A stretch of 64,000 nucleotides of DNA, from positions 19,665,555-19,729,554 of the forward strand of contig NC_037093.1 in the NCBI RefSeq assembly GCF_002994745.2, given 5' to 3'. How positions within the stretch are numbered: position 1 is the stretch's first letter; every line of letters starts with the position of its first letter. The notes under the pieces are model-generated. The model was given only the letters and a program-made list of their open reading frames with translations, did not search any database and was not told the origin of the DNA. The position numbers and the translations under genes were made by a program. Positions 22,750 to 33,483 of the stretch are shown piece after piece. The DNA is from Rosa chinensis (lineage: Eukaryota; Streptophyta; Magnoliopsida; Rosales; Rosaceae).

Positions 22750-23965
22750 AGATTCATTTTTTTTTGAATCAAATCAAAACGATTTCATTAACTCATGCTA
22801 GAACGGTACATTATATACCTTTCCACTGCCTTGATACAGAGGGCAGATAAGAAACAGTGGTATACAGGATAGCACCATTCACCATGCTCACTTATTAAAG
22901 TAAGCCTATCAACTATGAAACAAGCATAGTAAATAGGCAAGTTCTAAACAAAGGACTAAACTTTCTCCTTGCCCTTCAAACTAGGGCTTGGAGGCTTGGT
23001 AAGATAGGCAAAGCAGAGTGCTTGTGCTTCTTCAACTTTCTTTGCTATGGACGGCTTCTTGTTTTTGGAGCCAAGAGGCCTTCCTCTTTTCTTCTTAGGT
23101 TCAGATTTCACCTCCTGCTTTGCTTCCTTAGGGAACAAAATACTACCTGGAGCCTCAACCATCCCAAGCGATTTGGCAGAGAACTTGGTAGTAAACTCCG
23201 GCATTTTCAGCTTCTTGGTAGGCATGTCCAAACATGTTGGAGTTGTAAACAAATCAGGTAGAAGTACCTTCAGTTTCTTCGGGGATGAGTACTGGGAGGC
23301 CGACCTATCCCTTTTGGTGAGCACTAACTTCTCAACTGACCCATTCTCCACAGGAACCAAAGCAAGAGCGTTATCCCCACTAGACGAAGACCTGGTGTCC
23401 TGAGCACGCAACAGAATTGGTTTGCGTCCAATAGATATGTCTTTAGAGCCAAAGAGAGCTCTACTTACAAGAGGCAGAACTGGGGTTTGGAGGCCCTGGA
23501 ATTTGAAAGTTCCATTTGTGAATCTGCAGGTAGTAAAACCCAAGGAAGGGCTAGGGATTTCAGGCCTTTTTTCCTGACCGCCATGTTCGACCCATGGCAC
23601 TACCTGACCATCAGCTGCAGGGCAGCAACCATTCTCATGGAAAATTAGGTCACACGCTTTGTATTTGCCCACAAGATTTTCAAAGAAAAAGGAAATTTCA
23701 GCTTCCACACCAATATCCAATTTCAAAGTCTTTTTCAGGAAAAAGGGTTTGTCTATGCCATGCAAAAGCCGAACCCTAACCTTCCTTGAATTATCAAAGA
23801 GTTTCTCATCCAGTTCAATATATTTCCCGACCACAGAGGCAATGTTCTTGATAGTATGACGTACCTCGTATAATGGTGGGATGTCCGTGATACGAACCCA
23901 TAAATAGAGAGAATTCAGGTTCACTGTTCGGATTGGCTTGAGGGTAGCAACACCAGCCCTTTATT
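22750..23965 (-). mobile_element. Truncated LINE, 3' tail at left (minus strand)
   Basis: A T run at 22757-22766 marks the poly(A) tail of a minus-strand insertion. It is followed by a 3' UTR and a 322-codon frame with LINE/gag-like domain order. The right end, near 23960, is a truncation. Only the ORF1 part and a 3' tail are present, so this is an internally deleted or non-autonomous copy lacking RT. Confidence 0.6.
22956..23924 (-). CDS. LINE ORF1-like protein (DUF4283 end, AT-hook)
   Basis: The frame is open for 322 codons and the similarity continues upstream of the first ATG to about 23950. Residues 1-100 match the C-terminal half of the DUF4283/zf-CCHC_4 region of plant LINE ORF1 and retroelement proteins: LYLWVRITDIPPLY, IASVVGKYIELDE, RVRLLHGIDKPF. 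The expected CCHC knuckle is degenerate (ACDLIFHENGCCPA). Residues 270-300 carry an AT-hook, KKKRGRPLGSKNKK, and several Lys-rich patches. It would bind RNA or DNA in the retrotransposon particle. The uninterrupted frame suggests recent insertion. It is unlikely to be a host gene because it lies next to a LINE-like tail. Confidence 0.65.
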   Translation of the reverse strand: MNLNSLYLWVRITDIPPLYEVRHTIKNIASVVGKYIELDEKLFDNSRKVRVRLLHGIDKPFFLKKTLKLDIGVEAEISFFFENLVGKYKACDLIFHENGCCPAADGQVVPWVEHGGQEKRPEIPSPSLGFTTCRFTNGTFKFQGLQTPVLPLVSRALFGSKDISIGRKPILLRAQDTRSSSSGDNALALVPVENGSVEKLVLTKRDRSASQYSSPKKLKVLLPDLFTTPTCLDMPTKKLKMPEFTTKFSAKSLGMVEAPGSILFPKEAKQEVKSEPKKKRGRPLGSKNKKPSIAKKVEEAQALCFAYLTKPPSPSLKGKEKV

Positions 23966-25514
23966 AAAAAAAATAAAATAAATTGAGTTAACATGTGTTT
24001 GCTAGGGACCTGTTACAATGAGCTAGATGGTCATATTAATGCAATTATAAACATAAGGTTTAAGAAAGAAATAACAATGGGGGTAGGAGTGAAACCCTTT
24101 CATCCTCTTTTTTTATTTTATTTTAAAAAAATCAATTAAATTAAATGAATTTAATGCCTAAGCCAACCACTTCCGATTCCAAAACCAGCAAGCGGAAGCG
24201 AAGAAGGAGAAAGCCAGGACCCACGATGCTGTCACCATAGAACCCACCATCCCATGCAATGATCTGCTAGGGAGGAACAAAACCACCTTCGCGGTACACA
24301 ATCCTACCAGTAGACCAGGCCTAAGCCGGATGCTTCACCCATTCCAGCCTATCAGACCAGATCTGCGACCGCCTAGACCCTGGCCTCTCATGCATGCAGT
24401 CGACCACCACCAAAACCTCCGAGTTAGCACTATCGAGACCCACTGCCGTATCACCATCGAGCCTGGTAACAATACCACCAGACAGAGAACCCTCGACACC
24501 AATGACCCAGCACAAAACAGATCCATCACCAACTAGATTAGTGAGGATGAGGACGAGCATACCAAAGTCTACCATAGTCTCCATTGGATGGAGAAGATTT
24601 TGAGAAATGGGCAGCTGTGAGGGAGTGTTCACAAACCCTAGCAGAGGTTAGAGTCTGGCTATACTAATTTTTTTTGCCATTTTTATTAGCTAAATTGGCT
24701 AAAACTGAATTATAGTTAGCTAGTTTTTGAGCTCTAATTTTTGGAAAATTCTTCATTAGCCTTAATTTTCAAAATTTAATACAAATTTATCATAATTAGT
24801 CTTAATTTTCCTTTGAACTTTAATGGAATGAAATAAAAGTTTAAACTATTAATACACTACATATATCCAATTAATATAAATATTTTTAAGGTTTTCTTAC
24901 CTTATTGATCGATATATGCTCATAATGGAATTATGCGCATATTTACGATTCTTTGTTAATATGCTAAATGGAAGTAACACATTTTATTTATCGTTCATCT
25001 CTCAAATCTCAAAATTTATTTAACATGATTTAAGAGCCTTTCAATTTCCGCATTAGCCAAGAAATACTACACACAAATTTTTGTATACTAATACTAATAT
25101 ATTTTGAAAGATGTGTTATTCTTTTTTTTTTGGGTAAATTTTTTTTATTGTATGAGAATGATTGATTATGAGTTTAATTTGTTAGCTAATAAAATCGACC
25201 GTGAGTTTTTTGACTTTGCTACTGCTTGTGGATGCGTCCGTGGACCACTCAAACAATCTAAAGCTTAGATATCTTTGTCTGTACGTAGTACCTTGGTTTA
25301 TTTATCATTATCACTTCCTGTTTATTTTATTGTGGTTTAGCTTATTTTGGACTGTTGCAAGCTAATTAGTATTGCAATATGAATTATTGTCATGTCGTGT
25401 GACTCGTGTCGTGTATTCGTTACTCTCTTATCTCTCGTATTCATAATTGGGGAATGAGAAACCAATTCACAGAACGCAAAATCAAAAGGCAAAAGAGGAA
25501 AGGGAAAAGTAACG
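23966..25514. other. Intergenic DNA upstream of the carboxypeptidase-like gene
   Basis: 24160-24660 is relatively GC-rich, with overlapping short frames on both strands but no known domain. From about 24660 to 25500 the sequence is AT-rich and presumably contains the promoter of the next gene. No clear TATA box could be chosen. Confidence 0.4.
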
Positions 25515-27129
25515 ATGCGATCCAACATGATCATTTACGTTAGATTCTGGCTGTGGCATGCTTTTATTCTACTGCTGCTTACTTCCAACTTTGCTCTTGC
25601 ACAGTCGATCATCAAGAACTTACCAGCCTTCCAGGGTGACCTCCCTTTCAAGCTTGAAACTGGGTAAGCAGCACTACTCATCATCTTGATCCCCAATACA
25701 TATTTAGTTTCTGTTTTAGTGAAGTGAGGGGATTCATACCAATGTTCTGGCCGTGTATATATAATGATTCCAAGGTATGTGGGCGTGGGAGATTCAGAAG
25801 AGGTGCAACTGTTCTACTACTTTGTTGAGTCAGAAAGGAGTCCAGAAAATGATCCTCTGCTGATTTGGTTGACAGGAGGTCCTCGATGCTCTTCGTTTTA
25901 TGGCCTCATCTACGAAATTGGTAAACTTTTTAATTCTCATGATCAGAAGGTATATAGAGTTTAAGCATGTCAGTGATCATCTATGTACTTGAGCTTGAGT
26001 TCTCTGTAACTTTAGATTGTGGGAGGGTGGTAACTTTAGTGATCCTTACTAATTTTCAGTGTGCCAGTTTCATGGAACTTCAAGATAATGGAACAGATAA
26101 CATCAATAAATAATGGATGGGATTTCACCAAATCAATTTTACTGTGTATTAGTGTTCCACCATCATTTTCCATATAAAACTTTTACTTCATTGCTTACAG
26201 GAAACTCTAGTAATAAGGTCAAATAGAAAGTAGGACTTGGGAATATTTGCACATGGAAACTGAATCTCAATGACTCAATAGATAAGTCTGACTGTCTGAG
26301 AGCATATGACTATGGAATTAAAGAGAGATTAACCCTTAACTGAAAAATGGTTTTAGTTTGATGATTAGGTAAGGATGGAATTACCCTGACTTCAGGATGC
26401 TTGGTCTAATATGAAAAATGGCACTGATAACTTCTGTAATCAATCATTCCAGGTCCATTATCTTTCAAACTTACAAATTTGACTACAGATCCCTTAACAC
26501 TTGTTCTGAATCCAAACTCGTGGAACAAGGTGGACTTCTATTTCTGGATCTTTACTTTCCTATTAATGACCATGTAACTGATTAGTTGATGCCTGTTCTT
26601 GTACTAGTATTAAAAGTGTTCCTTTGGTTCGTAGGTAGCAAACATCATATTCTTAGATGCTCCTGCTGGTACTGGTTACTCCTACTCCACCACTTCCCAC
26701 GGGTTAATCTCTAGTGACACCTTACATTCAACCCGTATTTGTGAGTTTCTCCAGAAGGTGATTGATGATTTGCGCAAGACTATATGTTTTGTTCAAGAAT
26801 AAGGAAGTAGTTACTTCAGATTCTTTTCCCAACTCTTTCAAATGATGTCAAACAATGTAGACTACATATATGGTGTTGGGAACAGAGTTGGTGTGGTGTA
26901 GTATCACTCTTTTCTCTCATACTAATCTAAATTTTCTGTTCTCCTTTAATTCATATACTCAGTGGCTTACGACTCATCAAAAGTTCCTTGCAAATCCACT
27001 CTATGTTGCTGGTGACTCTTACTCTGGCAAAATCGTTCCCATCATTGCCCAGAAGATAGCTGATGGTAAATTGCACATGAAATTCATTATAATTTCATAT
27101 ATTCAGTCCCGTTGAGTTACTGAGTACAA

Positions 27130-27171
<42 letters not shown>

Positions 27172-28487
27172 ATAGGGGACCAAAATTTATCTATTCATTT
27201 AAATTTATGTACATAAAGTTCTCAAAATTGCAACTCTAATACTGTTCTTCTGTTCAAGAGTTAAATGTCAAAGCTCATAAGCATTAAGGAGGCCTGTATG
27301 TGTACACCTTGTTGATTGTTTTTTATGTTGTAGGTATTGAAGCTGGAATCAAGCCACATTTGAATCTCAAAGTACTTCAATTGGCATCCCAACAATGCCT
27401 TAAAAGTTTCAAAGTTCAAGAAATTGTGCTGGAATTTATCTTCTGTTCATTGAATTCAGGGATACATAGTTGGCAATCCAGTTTCAAATGGACAACAGGA
27501 CGTTAATTCTAGAATTGTATACGCTCATCATCTGGGACTTATATCAGATAGAATATATCAGGTATATTGCCCATAGTTGCTTTTGGGGTGTCAACTTTTC
27601 CTTGCCGCTGCTAAGAATAACTAGCCTGGTCATCTAAACCTTTGACATAAATCAATAGTTTTCTTTCCTTTTTGAAGTTTAGTTATGAAGCAAATCTTGG
27701 AAGATGCTAGTTATGCAAGTCTGTACATTGCAATGACTGGCTTTTAACCAACTACACACACACACACCCATGAAACTTGTAACACCCAATGCATTGTGAG
27801 CCCACTGCAGAGTGCCAAATGCACATGAGTTCTAGCTGTTTGTGTATGTGAACTTTTAGTTGTTATAAAATTTGACTGCTTTCTATTACTGTAGTCAGCT
27901 AACAGGAATTGCAAGGGCGAATTTGTAGATTTTGATCCAAACAATCAACTGTGCCTGAACAGCCTTCAAGTAATCGATGAGGTAAGAGGGTCAGTAGTTC
28001 TCTATGATTTCCATTATATGGGCAGTAGCAATCTACTAATTTGCTAGATCATATCATTAATATGGATGTTTACTTCTTTATCTGTTAATCGATATGCATG
28101 AATGGATTTTAATTGTTCATGTTTGTCCTATGTGATGTCTTGCCACAATAGAGGAATCAAAACATCTTTCTTGTTTGCAATGTATGATAAATTCTAAAAC
28201 CTGCAGAAAGATCTTGAAATAATTAGATAGAACAAGTATAGTTATTTCTAATTTCTAGATTTAAAAACATTCATTCGAAATGGACCCTTACATGTTGTAC
28301 CTTGGATTTGATAAAGTTGTTGTATTGGATATGCAGTGCATTGGGAGAATTGATAAAGAACATATCTTGGCACCATTTTGCCTTGCATCAATTAACCATA
28401 ACCAAAATTCCATACTGGAAATGAACTGGGAGTCTAATGATGACAGTTTCTTGGACTTTTCATTTCCTATGGTACAAATGTGTAGGG

Positions 28488-28564
<77 letters not shown>

Positions 28565-29705
28565 AACTATATAATAGTTGTAGAGAAGAATTTCATCAAT
28601 CATAATCAGTCAGCACATGAAGAACCGTCATGCAATCATGATAAACTTGCTTTGCTGGTTTTGTAGGAAGATAAGATTCGGTATTCCGTTCTATGGCAAA
28701 ATGATATAAATGTTCGCAAAGCTCTTAGTATTCGGGAGGTAAGTTTGCTATCTTTATTTTAACAGAAAATATTACATTGTGGCCATTGATTTGACCTCTG
28801 AATGGGGACACTTTACAATTACACTCAGGGAACAAAAGGTCAATGGACTAAATGCAATAAAACTACTCCCTATACATTTGACATCGCAAGTAGTATTGAG
28901 TATCATCGCAATCTCAGCCGAAAATCCCTTCGTGTTATAATCTACAGGTAAAGTTGCTTTGAATTCTCAATCTCAGTTTCAGTTCTCACATTGGTGACTG
29001 GCAGCTTTTGCTAAAACTCGAGCAGTTTCTTGAAAACTTACTTTGGATGCTATATTGGATTTGAATAAGATTTCGGATCAATTTATAATCCTGAATAAAA
29101 TCACTAGCCACTATGAGTTTAGTATTCTTCATATAATTCATCGATGTTACTGGCCACAAAATGAAGTTTGCTACGAGTTAACATCACATAGACAATAGTG
29201 GGCATTCTATAATTTTTTCCTAATTACAAGCATTTTTGGCTTGTGCAGCGGTGATCATGACATGGCTGTTCCATATATAAGTACGCTAGCATGGATAGAA
29301 TCCATGAACTTTACAATTGAAGAGGATTGGAGACCATGGTTCTCTAATGATCAAGTTGCAGGGTTTGTATCAATCTCAATTTTTATAAGAAACAAGACTT
29401 TTTAAGATTTAGTAATTTAAAAAGAAGGGTTAAAATCATTGTTTGACTAATTTTTATCTTGCAGATACAGTCTTTACTATTCGAATAATAAGGAGTATAA
29501 TTTGACCTATGCGACAATAAAGGCATGAGAAAAACATCCGAGTTTCTTCTCTCTCTTACATTAATATAATCCAAAGTAAAAACCACACCTCAAAACTTAT
29601 TCTGGGTTTGCATTTATGTAGGGAGGAGGACATACAGCTCCAGAATACAATCCCAAGGAATGTTTTGATATGATCAGTAGGTGGCTAGCGCATACGCCTT
29701 TGTAA
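25515..29705 (+). CDS. SCPL: Serine carboxypeptidase-like protein (SCPL), 473 aa, 14 exons
   Basis: Exons: 25515-25663, 25775-25920, 26453-26529, 26635-26757, 26963-27065, 27334-27371, 27460-27561, 27895-27981, 28337-28486, 28667-28738, 28829-28947, 29249-29362, 29465-29522, 29622-29705; they sum to 1422 nt without a stop. Residues 1-28 are a signal peptide (hydrophobic [13 protein letters not shown]), followed by the clade I start [15 protein letters not shown]. The triad is present: Ser184 in GDSYSG, Asp391 in [10 protein letters not shown], His450 in GGGHTAPEY. Clade I SCPLs are vacuolar or secreted peptidase relatives that mostly act as acyltransferases using 1-O-glucose esters. Two oddities: the conserved GGPGCS motif reads GGPRCS (Arg87, codon CGA at 25884-25886), and intron 13 uses a GC donor (AAG|GCATGA). 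The donor of intron 3 (GTGGAC) is also weak. The frame is intact, but Arg87 may weaken or abolish activity. Substrate unknown. Confidence 0.9.
27135..27167. repeat. (CA)n microsatellite in SCPL intron 5
   Basis: About 16 CA units between exons 5 and 6 of the carboxypeptidase-like gene. Confidence 0.9.
28492..28562. repeat. Compound (CT)n(AT)n microsatellite in SCPL intron 9
   Basis: A CT run of about 34 bp passes directly into an AT run of about 36 bp, starting six bases after the exon 9 donor GTAAAT. This compound repeat lies close to the splice site and is likely polymorphic. Confidence 0.93.
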
Positions 29706-30260
29706 TTTTTATTCAGTACTATTTCTTTCTACATAGTGATGAAATTTTATGTTCTTTCTTTTGAGTGAAATACTATATATGTATCTGCAGGAGTTTTTAG
29801 CTCCACAGTACTGTTAATTGGTTTTAGATTGTATACGATAACTTCTTCATGGCATCAAAACAATCAATTCATCCACTTCTCAAGCCATATTGAGCATGTG
29901 AAAAATTATTTTCTTCTATTTTTGTCAAAGGTGACAAAATTTTTTGATACACATGTTTCGCTTAGTCTGGTTACAGGTTAACTGTAATGCATACATTGAG
30001 AATATCATATTATAAACCAGATATCTGTTGATTCAGAGCTGATAGGTTTTAGATTAGATGCTACACCTTCAACAATATCTTCCGTATTTTTCATTTTGAA
30101 GTTACATACGCACAATAATTTCAGCTTTAGAGTTGGATTGTGTTCAAAGACAAGGGGTGGATATGGCTCAGAACCTTTTTGGTTGAGCTCCTTTTGGTTT
30201 CAAACCGGACCAGATACTGAAATTGAAAAATTAGAGAATGATATACATGTGACAATCATG
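29706..30260. other. SCPL 3' UTR and spacer before the Copia element
   Basis: AT-rich; presumably holds the SCPL 3' UTR. The frame at 30096-30317 has no recognisable domain and runs into the LTR. Confidence 0.4.
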
Positions 30261-30265
30261 ATCAG
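30261..30265 (+). repeat. 5-bp target-site duplication of Copia element A (left)
   Basis: ATCAG precedes the LTR start TGTTGGAAC and is repeated exactly at 37825-37829 after the right LTR. Confidence 0.95.
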
Positions 30266-30895
30266 TGTTGGAACTTGTGGGACTTTAGTCCCATATGGAA
30301 GAAGTGTTAAAGGCTAATGGATGACATGTATAGAAGTGGGCTTTTCTAGTGGGTTTCCCATTGGATTATGCAAATATATATAAGTCAAAGATAGGCCTTG
30401 GTACTCTTGGGCTCGGATTGACTAAATCTGATTTTATTTTTTGCTTAACTGTTCAATTTTCTGATAAAATCTAACAGTTGCAATAGATGGAATCAAACAA
30501 CTGCCGACGCAACTGTTCATCTTGGCTTTTATATAAGGACGACCTTCGGTCGTCATTATCCATCGATCGATCTTCTTCTTCCTTTCCCCAAAAAGTTATT
30601 CTGAGAAACATAAAGTAGAATTCGTCAGGGTCAAGTTCTTGTGCAAGAACTTGTACCAGATAGTTGTATCCTCTAGATAGACGTCTGAAACTACAGCACA
30701 AGTAGGGGCGAATTTCTGTCTTAGGTCACTGCATTGCAGGCCTCTATCTGATCAAGTTAGTGATTCAATTTCGAATTAAAGTTATTTGATTTCAATTGAT
30801 TATTATTATTATATATTCAATTTGTGATTTAGATTATATATATATATATATATATATATACGGTTACTGTTCGTATATACTGATTGGTTCTAACA
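30266..30895 (+). repeat. 5' LTR of Copia A (630 bp)
   Basis: Starts TGTTGGAACTTG and ends GGTTCTAACA. TATATAAG near 30530 is the likely TATA box. Compared with the 3' LTR it lacks about 37 bp after GGCTAATGG and about 9 bp after GAAGTGGG, each bordered in the longer copy by short direct repeats (AATGG; GTGGG). It also carries a shorter TA run. These are deletions of the illegitimate-recombination type. Confidence 0.94.
30710..30726 (+). promoter_or_regulatory. LTR segment complementary to the PBS position (candidate self-primer)
   Basis: GAATTTCTGTCTTAGGT pairs with 30896-30912 over 17 nt: 16 Watson-Crick pairs and one G-U. In the 3' LTR the same place (37631-37647) differs by one C-to-T change that still allows a G-U pair. 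It lies about 150-180 nt downstream of the putative TATA box, so it should be present in the 5' part of the genomic RNA. Confidence 0.55.
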
Positions 30896-30912
30896 ATCTA
30901 AGACAGAAATTC
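30896..30912 (+). promoter_or_regulatory. PBS position of Copia A, self-complementary to its LTR
   Basis: ATCTAAGACAGAAATTC begins at the first base after the LTR's terminal CA, exactly where a primer binding site belongs. It has no TGG start and no likeness to TGGTATCAGAGC. It is complementary to 30710-30726 within the LTR, so the primer may be the element's own RNA, as in the fission yeast Tf1 group. The gag ATG follows at 30915. Confidence 0.55.
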
Positions 30913-30914
30913 CA

Positions 30915-31908
30915 ATGGATCAATCGGTATCTACTACGAAGAATCATGTGGAGAAACCTGAGAAATTCAAGGGTTCGGATTTCAAACGTTGGCAACACAA
31001 GATGTTGTTCTATTTGACAACTCTTCATGTGGCAGATGTTCTCACAACCGAGGCTCCAAAGGATCTTCCCGAAGGAGATGGAGAGAATGTTCCAACTGAT
31101 GCTCAAAAGGCCGAAAATCAGAAGGCCATTGTTGCCTGGGCGAGCAATGAGTTTCTGTGCAGGAATTATATCCTCAATGCCTTAGACGATTCCTTGTATG
31201 ATATTTACTCATCATTCAAAACAACAAAGGAATTATGGGAGTCGTTGGACAACAAATACAAGACTGAAGTTGCTTGTTCAAAGAAGTTTGTCATTGGCAA
31301 GTTTCTGAATTACAAGATGGTCGATACCAAGTCTGTTGTCAAGCAAGTGGAGGAACTTCAAGTCATTGTTCATGAGTTAGATGAAGAAGGTATGGGACTG
31401 AACTCGAATTTTCTTGTTGGTTCTGTTATTGAAAAGTTACCTCCTTCATGGAAAGATTTCAAAGTATATCTGAAACATCTAACTGAGGACATGAATTTTG
31501 AGCAATTGGTTCTGAAACTTCGTGTTGAAGAGGATCACCGGAAGAATGAAAGGGCTAATGCTACTTCTATGGAGCCAAACGCAAACATGATTGGAGGAAG
31601 TCCATCAAAGGCCAAGTTTCAGAAAAACAAAGGCAAGAATGTTGCTGCCAAACCAAGTCTTGCTGCTGCCAAGAAGTCACTCGCCCCACAAAAGACCAAA
31701 GTTTTCAAAAAACCACAAACTGGTGGATGTTGGGTTTGTGGCAAACCAGGGCATAGAGCAAAAGAATGTCACTTCAAGAAAGATCAAGGAGGTGGTGGTT
31801 CTGGAAATTCCAACAACCAAGCAAACCTTGCTGGAAATGAAAATCAATTCATTGGAGTGGTTTCTGCAGCAAATCTGGTAACTAATACAACTGATTGGTG
31901 GATTGATA
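30915..31908 (+). pseudogene. Copia A gag and start of protease (frame cut by solo LTR)
   Basis: Starts MDQSVSTTKNHVEKPEKFKG, with the gag pattern FKRWQHKMLFYLTTL and TTKELWESLDNKYK (UBN2 family). It is followed by a basic linker and a CCHC zinc knuckle CWVCGKPGHRAKEC (near 31730-31771) that binds genomic RNA. The protease begins at TTDWWID, where the frame runs into the solo LTR and ends after 12 foreign codons. The rest of the protease continues at 33484. Apart from the insertion this part is free of stops. Confidence 0.92.
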
Positions 31909-33483
31909 TGATAGCTAAATTTATAAGCTATTGATTTTCCTTATTCACACTTAAGATTGTCAATTATAGCAAGGGTAAACAAGGGTCTTTCCCGCAGAGG
32001 ACTAAGGTTATAACTACTCAAAACAATGTCACAAAAGTGACCACTGTTCCTAGCGAACAGCAGTCGAAAATCTAATTAAAAACCTAATTTAAACTACTCA
32101 GAAAATTACGAAAATTTACAGGGATGTACTAGACACACAGGGAGTCCAGCACACAAAATTTGGTGATTTTTGGATATCGTTTACTATAAAAATAAAATAC
32201 ATAAAGACAGAGAACAGAAAGAAAAACGAAACTGAAACAGATTTGAGATTGGTTGATATCAAGAGAATAAAGCTAGCTAGGGAAGATGCATCCACCCCCG
32301 ACAATCACACACAAGACAATTTGTTCAATCCTAATTCAATTAATCTAGATGAAGATGCTCAGGTTGGCTCGGTACGCTTCAACACAACCTATTACCCTTT
32401 CTTACTTCGTACGCTAGGCAGGAAGTGCTCTACACCTAGACTATTCCCTAACAATGCAACCTAAAGGTACGCTTATTAGATTAAACATGCAGAGATCATT
32501 AAGGTCTAAAAGAGTTTGAGACATCACTAGGCATCGCAATAAACTTAGCGCCTTGCTAAACCTAGGACTTAGTTTACTTGATAGTGAAAACTAACAATTG
32601 CTTCTCTAGAAGGTTTGAGGAGTCCAACTATTGACACAGGCATCAAACAATCAAAGCATTAGAAGCCTAACATGCATACTAAGCGTGCACTCAAAGCATA
32701 CAAGCAAGAATTCATCAATGGAAAGTAGTAAACAAAAGTCTCATCTTGGATTAACAGAAAATAACATCAAAAATCAAATCATCTTGTAGTTCATGTCTAG
32801 GGGCTTCAAGCAGCCCCCTAACTAATAAAAACTATCTAAACATAGAAGAAATAAAACTAACTAAAGAAGGGGAGGAAGAAGAAAAGCCAGAGCTGCTGCA
32901 GATTGATCCCTTTTATATGCTTAGAGGTTAGGAAATCCAAAACCTAAAAGAATTTAGGGTTCACGTGCTTAGGTGGAGTTTTCCTATTGGCGTTTGAGCT
33001 TGATGACTCATTCCAACCATTCACATCATACCATTTGTCCATCATAAGTCGGAATATGAAGCAGAAACTCGTCCTCGGGCTTCTTGGTGTGATTTGGGCC
33101 TCAAAACATAAATTCCCGTCCAACCTCAGATTCACGTGCGGCCTGACCTTCTTGTACTAAATCGGCCATAACTTCCTTTAGAAAAACGATATTGATGAGC
33201 CGTAAAAAGATTTGGAAACTAGACATCCAAGGCTTTCCACCAATATAAAGATCATTCTCTGGATCGTTCTGAGCTGGTCTCAGTGCTCTGTCGAATTTAA
33301 CTGATCTGCACAGGCAGATTTCCCGATTTTGCTTTTCAATCCCTCTTTTACTTCTTTTCTTCTTCTTTACTCCAAGACAGCTATAAAACAAATAAACAAA
33401 GTAAATAACTAGAAAATACACTAAACTAACAAAGAAAGTATGGAGATTAACGGTATTAATATCGCATAAATATGCTCTTATCA
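31909..33483 (-). mobile_element. Solo LTR, 1575 bp, inserted in the Copia A protease
   Basis: Flanked by TGATA on both sides (31904-31908 and 33484-33488), a 5-bp TSD. It begins TGATAGCTAAATTTATAAGC and ends GCATAAATATGCTCTTATCA, so both ends carry TG...CA with an inverted TGATA/TATCA. No coding region, PBS or second LTR is present. Read on the minus strand it has a TATAAAAGGG box at about 32905-32914 and a long leader-like part, so the LTR probably points left. Its family was not recognised. Removing it restores W-I-D-T-S-A-S in the protease. Confidence 0.88.

Noticed and set aside
30471..30701. Minus-strand 76-codon frame, repeated at 37404-37622
   Set aside because: It occurs in both copies only because it lies inside the two LTRs; no protein features.
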